DNA of 64,000 nt, taken from the NCBI GenBank assembly GCA_030847615.1, contig JAUMIR010000004.1:273133501-273197500 (forward strand), read 5' to 3'. The stretch comes from Gambelia wislizenii. Lineage: Eukaryota; Chordata; Lepidosauria; Squamata; Crotaphytidae. A model generated the notes under the pieces. It made no database searches, was not told where the DNA came from, and saw only the letters and a list, made by a program, of their open reading frames with translations. Positions within the stretch are counted from its first letter, which is position 1, and each line of letters begins with the position of its first letter. The translations under genes and the position numbers were made by a program. Of this stretch, positions 33,183 to 44,800 are shown piece by piece.

Positions 33183-33420
33183 GAATGGCAACCATGGCCA
33201 AATCCACACTACACAAACAATCCATTTTGAAACTGGATTTTTGCCACACAGTTCCTTCCTATTCAATCCTGGGATTTGTAGTTTTACAAGGTCTTTAGCC
33301 TTCCCTACCAAAGAGTGTTGGTGCCTCACCAAACTACAAATCCCAGGATTACATAGGAAGGAGCCATGGCAAATAATCCAGTTTCAAACTGTATTATTTA
33401 TGTAATGCGAATTTGGCCCA
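33183..33420. mobile_element. Long palindromic MITE
   Basis: The outer arms pair: TTGAAACTGGAT near 33225 with ATCCAGTTTCAAACTG near 33380, and GGCCAAAT near 33198 with ATTTGGCCC near 33412. The inner arms pair too: ATCCTGGGATTTGTAGTTT with AAACTACAAATCCCAGGAT, an exact 19-base complement around a short centre. About 230 bp, non-coding. Confidence 0.75.
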
Positions 33421-34112
33421 TTAGATGTTAAAAGGTAGGGTAGGGTGAGAGATAATTGGTGAAGGAGAACCTGAGGCTGGTGGCCTCCACCAAATCAAAT
33501 TGTGAGGCCATCTGGTGTTATTTATGCTAAGAGGAGAGATATTCAACAGAGTGTCTGTACTGCATATCGAATGATTTCTGGTTAGTACACTATTGGTTCA
33601 TGGTAGGATAGTTAGGACACTTGTTTAAAAGCAGATAAAGGAAGGGGCGGGATTGTTCCTGCTGGGCCCATCCACCTCTGGCCCTGGTTGTGTTCACTAT
33701 AATGCCTAAAAGAGCCTATGTGTATACAAACTGTTGGCTTGTAGGCTTTGTTTCCAGTATGGGTTCCTGTGATTAACCTTCATGCATCAGTTGTCATCGT
33801 CCTTGTTTTAAAAAACCTGCAGTGAGTAAGTAGTGGGGTATTTTATGACCCCAATGAGAACTCCACTGTTCTGATGGTTAGCATTGTGGTTAGAGTCAGC
33901 CTTAAAATTTCAGGATAATTCATGATCCTCAATGAGAATTCCAGTGTCCTCCAACCCTACCCACAGCAACTAGAGTTTCTCATGTCTGGTTCACTGTACT
34001 AAGGTTTGCTGGCATGTGACATTTCCTTCCAATATGGCTCTGATCAAAAAATACCCCTGTGGTAAAAAGCAAATCTTTGTACTGGTTGTGTTTAGATTGT
34101 GTAAGGGCATCT
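33421..34112. other. Stretch with no recognised feature
   Basis: No exon or repeat recognised. Confidence 0.4.
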
Positions 34113-34116
34113 CCTC

Positions 34117-34118
34117 CA

Positions 34119-34149
<31 letters not shown>

Positions 34150-34150
34150 T
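34117..34150. repeat. (AAT)n microsatellite
   Basis: About ten AAT units. Confidence 0.9.
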
Positions 34151-34979
34151 ATGGTAAGTGGCTGAAATTTGGCTAAACTCTGCAGGTTACAATGCCACAG
34201 AATATTTACACTGTAGTAGATCTGTGTGGTTTCTGGAAAAGTGCATGACTATGAGTGACTAGAATGTCTTATCCTGATGCACAACACAGGGATAAACAGG
34301 AATTGGGCTGGTGGATACAGAGTTGCTTCTTCTTCTCTGCTCATTCAGGCAAACATGCTCTCATCTTTTTGCTTATTGGCTATCTTCACTGTGTTCATAT
34401 CAGTGTCATCTTGAATTCTAATATTGTAGAAAATGAAAGTGCAGTTTGTATGTTATCATTGTAATCTGCTAAACTGTAATAACTGCAAGCACTTTACCCA
34501 GATCTCAAGACAAAGGTTCTTGCTAAAGTGGTGACACCTTGGGAGACATTTTTGTTTCTACTGTGGAATGACAGTCTTAGACATTGAAAGAATTTTGTTT
34601 TGCTAACTTCCTGCTGTTTAAATAGAACCATTAAGGATCTTAAAGCCTTAAGATTATAGTTGTTCACCTGTGTCATATGGTGTGGAGTCAGCCTCCACCC
34701 CTAGTCATTTTGTGTCTCTCCTGTTTTCTTCTATATATGATGAGTTGCAGGCAAACCCAAGCTCTCCTGTGTCAGGAAGCAGAAATTCTGACAGTTTTCA
34801 TATTGTGTATCACAACTTTTGACTCCCATGGTAGGCCAAGAAACAGGCAAATGGAAATGGCCATTAGAGGGACATGAGGGAGGAGCTGGACAAGAGGTCG
34901 ATGACTTGCAGGTTAAAAAACAGTTTGCTTGTGTTTTAGAATATGGGAAATAAGTGGAGTCACTCGTTACTGAGTTCAT

Positions 34980-35060
34980 ATTATAATAATAATAATAATA
35001 ATAATAATTTATTTCTATCCCGCCCCTCTGCAACGCAATCGGGGCAGCTTACAATATAAA
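34980..35060 (-). repeat. L2-type LINE 3' end with ATA repeat
   Basis: A run of ATA units followed by TTTATTTCTATCCCGCCCC and ATCGGGGCAGCTTACAATA is the reverse complement of the 3' end at 21215-21285. Confidence 0.65.

Positions 35061-35062
<2 letters not shown>

Positions 35063-35128
<66 letters not shown>
35063..35128. repeat. (AT)n(AG)n compound microsatellite
   Basis: About 14 AT units pass directly into about 18 AG units, next to the LINE end at 34980-35060. Confidence 0.9.
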
Positions 35129-35129
<1 letters not shown>

Positions 35130-38100
35130 TCAGTCATGGGTACATAGCCTTCAGTAACAAAATCAGAGTATAGGTGGGTAGCATCATTGAAAGATCTTTA
35201 ATTCCAAGTAAACTTCAGTTCTGTGAACTACAGTGCTGCTTCTAAATAAGATATGTTCCATTTCAGACATTCAACAGGCTATAGAAAAAGTATTGCCATT
35301 ATTAAGGCTGTATGGTGCTTGAAAGAAGGGTCTACAAAATAAATCCTACTTTCCATAGCTTTTTGTAGTCTTTTTCAACTGCTGTTGTTTTATCTACTGT
35401 TTGCTTAGGCACTATATTTTTTAATTGCTACTGCTTCTTCATCAGTGATCCCAAGCAGTCAGCAAACACATAGTGAACATGATGACATCATGACACCACA
35501 CTACCCACTAGATTTTTACTGTGTTTTAAGATAGTAAAGAAAGCCCCCACTTTGGGGATGGGGGAGTAATCAAATGGATTCTTTTTTCTGGGAAACTAGG
35601 AAGATAACCTGTTTTAGTTTAGGAGTAGGGTGGATGTTATTCTCTGCCCCCTTTTCAAACACAGTACTCAGGAAATTCTTATATTCTATATTAGATGTTC
35701 TATGTTAGAGTTTCTACCAGGTACAGGATCTCAGTTAGTACCTCAGAAAATGGACCCATTTGACTCAGCCTAATTAATGGCACTGTCTTGATTTAACTTT
35801 CGACCTTACTTGAAATTCTGCAATCTGAAAACATGTATCTCCCCGTTATTACATTAGATTTTTTTAAAAAAAAGAACTGTTACACCTTTTAAAAAGTATT
35901 TTCAAGTTGCATAAGATCATTAGATATATTAGCCCCTTAGGAAGAGAGTATATCTGTCAAATTTAAGACAAATAGCTGCAGGGGATTGTATACTGCACAC
36001 CTTTAAATTTGATCTCTTTTAAATGGAACTGTCAATGCATTCTCTTCCTTGACAGATTTGGGAGAAATCTGCAAGCATAGTTGATTTTTTTGAGCACTTC
36101 AAGGCAACCAAGCAGCATATGCATAGCCCTTTTTAAAAATATTAACCACTACATTTTGAGGGTGTCCAAACCAGTAGCTGCTTATTCTGTTATATTGCTT
36201 GTGGACCACCCTTCTATAAATGACAGCATAGAGAGGGCCCTAACTAAGAAACTTGCAGAGTTTCAGAAAGGTAGGTACAATGGCTTTCTGTTCAAGGGGA
36301 ATCCCAAATAATGCAGCAAGTGTCAATAACGTGCTTACCTGTTCTTTCCCCTGTAGTTTTGTGGGCAATTTATGTGAATATATCATATGGCATATATCAT
36401 AGAGGTGTCCCTAAGCAAGAAAGCATCATAATCTTGGAAGGATAGGTAGAAGGACTAGAGGGTTATCATGACTGAAAACCTTTTTCCACTGTAAACCATA
36501 GTGATATTGGAAGAACAGCCAACCCACAGCACCACCTTTGTCCCCACCACACCACACCCCATCTCCTCTAATAATAGCCATCCTGTTTAATAGTCCTGGT
36601 CTGATTTTAGTTCCACAATCTTGCAAGGGGAGAATTAAAAAGTTTTAGGTTGTTAGTTTTTTTTAGGGCCAACAACCATGGAAAGGTAATGTAATGGAGG
36701 GCTTGTTTTCTTCCACTTCCACATACTAGTATCCTACCATTTTGTTACTTGATAGTGTGGCAAAGAAGGAGAGGAGAATCCTGTAGGCATACCATTGAAC
36801 CACTGTAGGCATACCATTGAACCTGTTGACATGCTACAGAGTATTTTTAAAGGCATTTTAAGAGGGTTTTTTTTAAATGAACTTTTGTGGATGTTCTTAA
36901 AAGAAGGCATGTTAGAGGGTTGTTTTTTTTAATTGAGCATACCTTTGTTTTAGACAGAGCAGAAAAGGAATAGAGAATGAAGAATACATTATTATTTCCT
37001 TTGCTTTCTTAAAAAAAAACAACATTTGAAGTAGGGCAGTTTTGCTCAGCTGCTACCCTGATTTGCTCCACTTCCTCTCCTCTATGTTGGAATGCCCCTA
37101 GTGAACTACAGCCCTGTCTGTAGTTCTATGAAAATACTAGTCTTGTGAAAGAAGACTTAACAAACACTATTACTTGTCCTTTTCCTCCCTTTCTTTTGAA
37201 CTGGAAGGTTCAGCAAGAAAAAGCAAGTGGAATCTCACATGCATACTTGACATAGCAGTTCCACTTACTGAACCAGTATAACATTGAGTGGTGACCCATG
37301 GTGCTGTTGGCATTAGCCATCTCATGGAGTACATAGCTGGTGGCAAAGGTGGCAACTTAAGGACCAGTTGAGGAATCTCAAAAACATATTCCAGGAATAA
37401 ACAATTTATTAGCTTATTCATAGCAACCTGTCACATTTTTATTTGAAACCTCTGTATAGAGTAGACAGTGGAGTAAAGTAAAAGTTTACTGTTTGTTACT
37501 TAGATTTTGTTTTATTCATCAAAGGTGCATCAAAGAAGGCATGGACAAATCCACTGGTGTAGAGGAGGAAACCTGGGAGTATCGTCTCATATTCTGAGCA
37601 CACCCAATATTTCTGTGACCAAAAAATGCATTGGGGTGACCTGTGGATTCACAGGGAGCATGCAAGAAAAAGCCGTCTACAAAATCCCCTCTTCTTTGAT
37701 AGTTATTTTAAACAGAAGCTACACAAAAGCAGTATAAGTCTCTGTGAAGGTTCTAGACATGAGCCACACAAAGTCCACATTACATAATTTGGAGGTTTTA
37801 TTACATTAGGCAGGAGCCAAATAAAGACTGTTTGTTTTAGCAGCAGAGAAAAAAGAGATTGGATTAATAAACTATAAACAGTGAAGATGTGCAACAAAAA
37901 TGAGTAAGCTGAATAGCAATTCTACAGGGGGTTAGGATCAGATTGTGGTGATGTAAAGACTATTGAAAGCACTGCAGGAAAATGGTTGACAGGGGGCTTG
38001 ATTTTGAAAGAAAAAGTAACCACATTGCTAGTATGTACTTGCCTGAACTTGGAAAACATCTTTTTTTATGGCTTGCAGAATCTCCAATCCCAGGAGATGT

Positions 38101-38239
38101 CCAATAATAACTTTTCCAAAATCTGATACTTGGATAGTTTGAGTACAACGTGGCAGGAGTCAGGTAGGCTGTGTATTTTGACAGTTTGATTGCTAGATAA
38201 TGGTGCATATGTAGGCTGCATCATGTTGACGATTTACTT
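35129..38239. other. Intron-like stretch without recognised exons
   Basis: I looked for exons with an AG acceptor and GT donor around the longer frames (36081-36311, 37507-37737) and found no recognisable protein. A 22-bp tandem duplication (CTGTAGGCATACCATTGAAC) is at about 36782-36826. Confidence 0.4.
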
Positions 38240-38240
38240 A

Positions 38241-38304
38241 GAATCATAGAATTGCAAAGTTGGAAGAGACCACGAGGGCCATCCAGTCCAACCCCCTGCC
38301 ATGT
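38241..38304 (-). mobile_element. CR1 LINE 3'-end fragment, very short
   Basis: GAATCATAGAATTGCAAAGT, GGAAGAGACCACGAGGGCC and CCAGTCCAACCCCCTGCC match the extreme 3' end of CR1. Confidence 0.8.
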
Positions 38305-40010
38305 TGGTTTGTTTGCCAAAACTGCTGATGTAAAATAAAAATATTGGATTACTCTAGGCCTATAGTTTGTATGAGCTTGTATCAAAGGAATGCAGTATAA
38401 GAAAGCCATGATAGCAGGGACCAGCAATGACAGTAACACTGCTTGGGTGACAAAAAGGTGAACTATCAGTTCAGGCTAGACTGGCTGCACTGACAGAGGG
38501 AGGCAGTGTTGGGTGGAAGATTCATTGAACAAGGAGGCAGTAGTTTCCACCACAGTAATAAGTTCGTCCTGTTAATTAAATATATTAAGATGCATATTAG
38601 GTCCTGTCTATTAGTGAGGGCATTATCAGCTGTGATACTTAATGTTTTGCTTGCCTGTTGATGTTTCTGAAAGTTGTCATTGATTTTTATGTAAGCAGCT
38701 TGGTGTGTGGGAGTGGCAGAGAACTGTATTTGAAAGTTAACCACTCTGTGAAATGTACACAGTTATATTTATTTAGTTCTTCAAACTATAAATGTACTTG
38801 TGACATGATGTGGGTTGCAATAACCTTTAGGTCCAAGAGTCCCATCTTTATTTAAGCTTTGATTATTCTGGTAAAGATAGCATATACTGTATACTTAAAA
38901 AGAATAGTGACTCAGTCTACCTGTCTCCATGAATTGAGTGTGTATTTTCTATCAACTGATTTTCTTTGTCATAATGTCCACTGGCAAAGAGCTTCTGTTT
39001 CCAATTAGATGCAAGACCAGGATCTCCCACACCTTTTCTGTTTTGTCAAATCATTTTGTCTGAGAATAGCACTCAGTATCCTAGTTCACTTGCAGAGCAG
39101 AAGCTGTTCAAATCTGTTTTGGAACAGACTGCTATGTTTCAGCTGAATAGTTGGAACACCCTGTAGCTGTCTATTCACAGTTAATATTAGCATAATTTGC
39201 TATCTTTTATTAGTATGGTAATTCTGCTTATCATATTAGAGTGCTGTATCAGTAGCTTTCATATGTTCCTGTCAGGTTTCTAAAGCAGCACTGCTTATCT
39301 GTTTAAGGCTGAGCAAAAATTATAAAGACCTTTCAGTAGATCTGAATGTAGGTAGTGGCTCTTTAGGATAAGAAATCAATCCAGCCTCATAAATTTGTCC
39401 TAAACTAACCTTGGGTTGTTTTGAGAACTCAGTACTGTATACTTTCACAAGCACTGGAATGTATACAACAGAGTAAAGAGAGATCAGGCTGTGTTAGATG
39501 AGCAAACTGTAGCTAAAACAAATAGAACTGATGTCCCAGAATGGCAAGATTAGGGCAATGGGATGCTCAACAATCAGGATGATTGAATTTTCAAAGTGGA
39601 AGGAAATGCACCCAGGTGGTAAGTTTACCATTATATAGCTAAATCTAAAAAGGGATGATATTCTTGAATTAATAGGCACAAGAGAAGATCTTGCAGAGTG
39701 ATTTAGAATTCATCATAAAGTTATTTCATCATAAAGATACAAATTGCCACATTCTTGCCAAAAGTGTGTGGGAGAGTGTACCTGCTCAGTAGAAGGTCCC
39801 ATACCAGTGACTCTAAAAATATCTATGGATATCCAGGGTTGGCATTTGCCTGGCTACTAAAGTAGCAGACCTAATCCCAAAACAAGCAGGCTCTATTCTA
39901 CCCTGTCCTTTATAAAACTGCAGAATGCTTGAACACTTGCAAGTGTTCAAAGCTTCCATTTTTCAAAAGACATGGTTTACCCAGACATTTATCTTGGTAT
40001 TAGAATAGGC
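38305..40010. other. Intron-like stretch
   Basis: No exon or repeat family recognised. Confidence 0.4.
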
Positions 40011-41697
40011 CTGTGGTTCTTAACATTTTCTTTACCAGGGACCCCCTTTAAATATACTTTGTTCCTGCAGACCCCCGACACTTAACTCAGGATTTTAAAC
40101 CCTAAAGTGTGTATATGGGAAGCTTAACTGCCTTCTCCTCACATTAAATATGATTTCTTTGTTCCTCTAATATTGTCGACAGTTAGCTTTTTTAAAAAAA
40201 AGCATTTGTTTACATTTATTTTTCAATTTAAAGAACATCTATAATCATAATTTAAGAATAATAAATCTCTTTAGATTAGTCAACAGAAAGAAGTCTTGAT
40301 AAAGAGCAAAAAGCATGCTTACTTTGAGCAGTTATCTGCCAATTAAAAATATAGTACTTTTGTTAGTAAATAAATGTAAGTCAGTTTGTCTACAAAGGAA
40401 TCTGTTTCTTCAGAAACACCAACACCCCCCCCACACACACACACCTTCCCCATTCCGGTTAGCTAAAATTAGCATTTTGCACTACCTTAGTAACTAAATG
40501 AGGCAGGAGTTTCACCATCATTTCATTTAAACCCCGCCCCCCATTGAAAGCCAAATTCTAAGCATCTTAATGAAAAATCTAAATGGAATAAAAGCTGTAG
40601 CACTGAGCCAGCTCCTCCCTGCTTTAGCTTTCACTTTCTATCTTGCCCCTTTTCTCTCTCTGCACTTGGAAGCAAAGGGATTTACTCCCAAGTAAGCACA
40701 AAAGGGATTGCAGCCTTAGGCTGTTGCAGCAAAGGCAAAATGACTTGCGACTCTTCCAAAAGTCAGAATAAAAAATATTTCAGCATGAGCTCCCCCGCTC
40801 CCAGTGCCCTCAGACAAGAGCCTGCTCCTTTCATCAGGTGCCCGGGACTGCCCTGCCTGGACCTCCCCTCCCACCCAACCCTTTCTAGCAAGTCCCTCAT
40901 GTATCAGTGTGGACTGTGAGCCATCACAACATTGCCCAGGTCACCGTGTGGCACCTGAAACAGGCTCTCCAGAGCCCAATGCCTGAAGTGGTGGGACAAG
41001 GCAAAGTAGTGTTTTTTTTTTGTGGGCGGAGGGGGGGGGCAGAGAAGAAAATGAGAAAGTAGCTGGGTGAGGGTGGAGAGAGATAAAAGCACAATTGCGA
41101 GTAGACATCCATCCTCTGAAAGGTTGTGAGAGGCTGGAGCATTGGGGGAGGGGATGGCTGTTGTCTTGCTTGCTGAGGCTGGCCTCTTCCTCCCTGCTTC
41201 CCTTTCCCAAATCTAGACCCCCCTTTCTTTTCTCTTGTTTTTTTCCTGCCCACCTCCCTTCGCTTCACTCCCTCAGCAAATGCTGAACAAGAAGGAATAT
41301 GAAAAAGTGCCCCGTTGCTGCCATTTCCCCCATCATCCACTGCCAAGTGCCTCAGGGGGGCGGGGCCACAGCACCACGGCCAAGGCACAGGAACCATCAT
41401 CCTCCCTGCCCTTGATTAGATGCCGTCCCTAAGATGGGCTGGTGACCAACAGAGAGGGATTGTCAGGGCACTGGGAGGCAATCTGTCAGCATCTTCATCC
41501 ATTGGTTTGCTTCCCAAATGTCAAGGGACAGATGAAGGGAGGGCCACTGATGTCACACAGCACAGCCAAGAGTGTACTCAGGTGCTCGCTGTCTGTTCAG
41601 TATGCAGTTCCTTAGTCTCTTTCTTTCCTTTGCATCCTTTCTGTGAGGACATCACAGCCCCCATGGTGGTCCACAGACCACAGGTTAAGATCCACTA
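40011..41697. mobile_element. Long (1.7 kb) hAT-like element related to the 9.2- and 52.4-kb copies
   Basis: The left end is CTGTGGTTCTTAACATTTTC and the right end, reversed, TAGTGGATCTTAACCTGTGG. The first 90 bases (ACCAGGGACCCCCTTTAAAT, CTGCAGACCCCCGACACTTA) are the reverse complement of the right ends of the short copies. The middle, about 1.4 kb, is absent from them and contains GC-rich and purine-rich tracts (for example 41020-41045). Open frames up to 158 codons on the minus strand (40924-41400) are rich in P, S, L and G and show no transposase signature, so I treat them as chance. Flanks GAATAGGC and GAATCTCA match at four of eight positions. It is either a longer non-autonomous form or a remnant of the source element. 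Confidence 0.6.
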
Positions 41698-43350
41698 GAA
41701 TCTCACCCTGATGAGGCTGATCTGGAATTTTCCTATATATTTTTGTGTGCTGTGTTATGCAGTGCATCTTCTTCACTCTAATCCAAAACTGTTCAGTGTT
41801 ATAATGATTATGTTACATATCTAGCATTAAGGTAATGTCTGAAGCTGTTTTTCAAACCCTGGTGAACACTAACCATGGCTAGCATAATGTTATGTGCAGT
41901 AAGTAGCTAGCCCTTTTAAGTTGCAGCTTGGGTGGATATTCACAGAGAGCAAGAGAACATCCAGTCTCTTAACTCTGACTTAGGTCATAAACGTTATGTC
42001 TACACTGCATGTAAAATGGAAGAACACATTTTATAGAATGCAGCTCTCTTTTGCTTGATAAATTGTTTTGTTTTGTTTGCCTACTTTTCTTCAGTGTAAG
42101 ATACCCTGGCTTTCAGAAGTCATTTGAAACAAAGCAAATGTATAAACTCACCTCCAGTTTCTGCAACTGAAGAATGGCTTAGTTAAAATAGTCAATTTGA
42201 AAGTGAAACAAAAGATAAATTGTTAAAAGTCATAGCAGGTAGGCATTCAGGTTGTGTCAACACATGACTCAGAAAATAATTACAATGTGTGTGTTCTACA
42301 TGGGATTGTCATGTATATGTAAAGTTTATACTGCTGAACCAGTGGTCCATGTAGGTTGACTAATCAGTCCAGAATAGTAGTCCTGTTGATGGCCAACTCT
42401 TTTGACATTTGACACAAGCCACTTCAAAAGTCTGCTGTAGGAATATAACAAGTGACATTTTTCCTAATGTGGAGTTATGGTGTGTGTGTGTGTGGGGGGA
42501 ATCTATGTATGTTCTGTGTCTTCATGAGATGTCATTGTTATCCCCACAGTTACTAGCCATTTTTAAAAAATCAACATAGGCTACTTGTTTGTATGAGTTC
42601 TGTACCTATCCCACAATGATTCATAGGAACACCACATGGCACATGCCCACATGGAATCTCCTCTGACTGGTTGCATCTCCCCTACATTGGCTGAGATCTA
42701 TTAAATTAAGTTACCAGAGACTGAAGATGGGATCAAGTTATCACAGAACGAACCTTGGGCTTTCTCTGTACAAAGCTTATGTTCTTCCACTGATGTTCTC
42801 CATTGATCAACCTCAATATCAGTTTGTTAGTTCTAATCCCCATTGCCATCTACTTGTTAATGACATATGTAGATTATTCTTAACCCTGTTATTGGAGGGC
42901 CTTAACTTACGGGTGCCATAATATTGACTTAGAACTCAGATTTGCCAAAGCATAAGCTCTTCCAGTTTTTTTCTCAAATTGAATAGCCATGGCTGAAATT
43001 CCTGGAAATTCCATCTTTTCCTTTAGGGCTCTGAATAGCATTGATTTTGTGGGGAAAATGTTTTGGTATATGGGGCACATGTGAACAATATGAAAGTAAG
43101 GTGCTCTGTCCTTTAAAATGTGCTGTGAAATTTCTAATATTCCTTTTTCCTGTTATAAAAGCAGGCAAAAATTTAAAGGTTCCTGATGTCTTAAGTGCAA
43201 AGCACTGTCTGTGAGATACTATGGCATATTAACTGATGAAATGAGTATAACATTTAGCATTGTTCATTCCAGACCGTCAGAATACTAATTCACCCTCACA
43301 GAGATGCTCTTAAAATCATTAGGGCTAGAACCAGAACTTGGAAAAGACTA
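41698..43350. other. Intron-like stretch
   Basis: A (GT)n run is at about 42478-42495. Nothing else recognised. Confidence 0.4.
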
Positions 43351-43568
43351 TACAGTTGTCCCTTCATATTCGCTGGGGTTTCGTTCCAGGACCCCCCGTG
43401 GATACCAAAATCCATGAATACTCAAATCCCATTATATGCAATGCAATAGCAAAATGGTGTCCCTTATATAAGTTGGCAAAATCAAGGTTTACTTTTTGGA
43501 TTATTATTATTTTAAGAATATTTTCAATCCGTGGATACCAAGTCCGTGGATACAGAGCGACAACTGTA
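43351..43568 (+). mobile_element. Pogo/Tigger-like MITE flanked by TA
   Basis: The element is 43353-43566 between TA dinucleotides. The left end is CAGTTGTCCCTTCATATTCG; the right end, reversed, CAGTTGTCGCTCTGTATCC. The interior (CAAAATGGTGTCCCTTATAT) matches 20791-20988 reversed. Non-coding. Confidence 0.85.
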
Positions 43569-43859
43569 TTTTGGAGTGCACTCCCAGATTACCCCCAGTC
43601 AGGATAGTCATACTGGTTGGGGAAATCTGACAATGGTAGTCTACAATGTAACTTTTTCCAAGCTCTGGCTAGAATTTCTTTATTTAAAAGAAGTGCCACA
43701 GTGACTGCAAATATAAAATATACTTTCTTTTTATAAAGCTGTGATTTTGCATGAAATTGCTTTGATACATGTACCTTAGTATGTTTTTTCATACAACAGC
43801 TATGAGTACCTAGCTTGTGAGGGCGATTAGCTAACACACATTGGAAATTACTTAATGCA

Positions 43860-43975
43860 GTGTAGATGTGTAAATTGCTATTGCTTAAAACAATTTGTAA
43901 GCCGCTCTGATAGCCTTTGTGGTTGAAGAGTGGGGTATAAATACCTAATTAAATTTTAAAAATTAAAATTAAAAC
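43860..43975 (+). repeat. LINE 3'-end fragment
   Basis: GCTATTGCTTAAAACAATTT, GTAAGCCGCTCTGATAGCC and AAGAGTGGGGTATAAATACC match 10525-10608 reversed. Confidence 0.6.
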
Positions 43976-44538
43976 AGATGAGTTTTGCATTTTGTGATAA
44001 AAAGTTACAGATCCATCAGTAACTCCCTTCCCTTGGCACATGGCTGTAGGAGGTTGTCAGTAGCTTATGCAACATTTGCTATTTGAAGAAGAGGTTTTCT
44101 ACCATTTGGATAGTTCACAAGGCAAACACCTTGATGGCATTTTAAAACAAATATTATATGTTCAAAGGCTGTTACTCTAAGCATTTACTTAACACTTCCA
44201 GTGTAATTAAGTTGGACTAAAGGCATTTAACTTCGACTAGACTACACCCAGGGATTTAACCTTTCGGATGTTCGATGTCCTATCTACCTAAAGCTACAGT
44301 TCTGTTGCTTTGGGGCAGAAGGGTTAACAAACTTTTTCTCTCTCTCTTTTCTTCCCTTCTCCTCCCTCCCCCTCCCCCATCTTTCTTCCTCTCTCTCTCT
44401 CCTTTGAGAAACTGCAGTTGAAATGAGCTTGATTTTATCTTTTGAAATGGAAACACTCATGATGTTGTAGAAATGAATCAACAGATTTTTAATTCTGTCA
44501 GCCCAAAACAAAAAACCTGGCTGAATGAGGCATTTCAA
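43976..44538. other. AT-rich stretch with a polypyrimidine tract
   Basis: A C/T-only tract of about 70 bases lies at 44332-44404, just left of the nested element. Nothing coding. Confidence 0.5.
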
Positions 44539-44593
44539 GGTGCTGTTTACACGATGAAAATGTAGTGGGAAGAATTCATGTCGATCCCTGGCA

Positions 44594-44729
44594 GTTTTCC
44601 AGCAGCCTGGGGAGGGATTCCTTGTATGGGTATTGGCTCCGCCTCCAACCAATCATAGGCAGGATATCTGAAACAAAGAAACAAGAGACCACCCCTGCCA
44701 GGAGGAGGAGCCAACCCCATCCTCCCCAG
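44594..44729 (+). repeat. DIRS left inverted terminal repeat
   Basis: It starts about GTTTTCCAGCAG and ends CATCCTCCCCAG. Its reverse complement matches 49651 onwards. It contains CCAACCAATCATAGG, a CCAAT-type motif that could serve the element's promoter. Confidence 0.9.
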
Positions 44730-44800
44730 TTCTGTTCTGCCTCGGCTGGAATAGGCAGGGTTTTTTGTCGCTCCAGAGCTCCTACCACAAAGGATTCAAG

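Noticed and set aside
36081..36311. 76-codon frame considered as a host exon
   Set aside because: No recognisable protein and no convincing acceptor and donor pair; composition is like the surrounding intronic DNA.
40924..41400. 158-codon minus-strand frame in the long hAT-like element
   Set aside because: Biased P/S/L/G composition from simple purine/pyrimidine tracts; no transposase signature.
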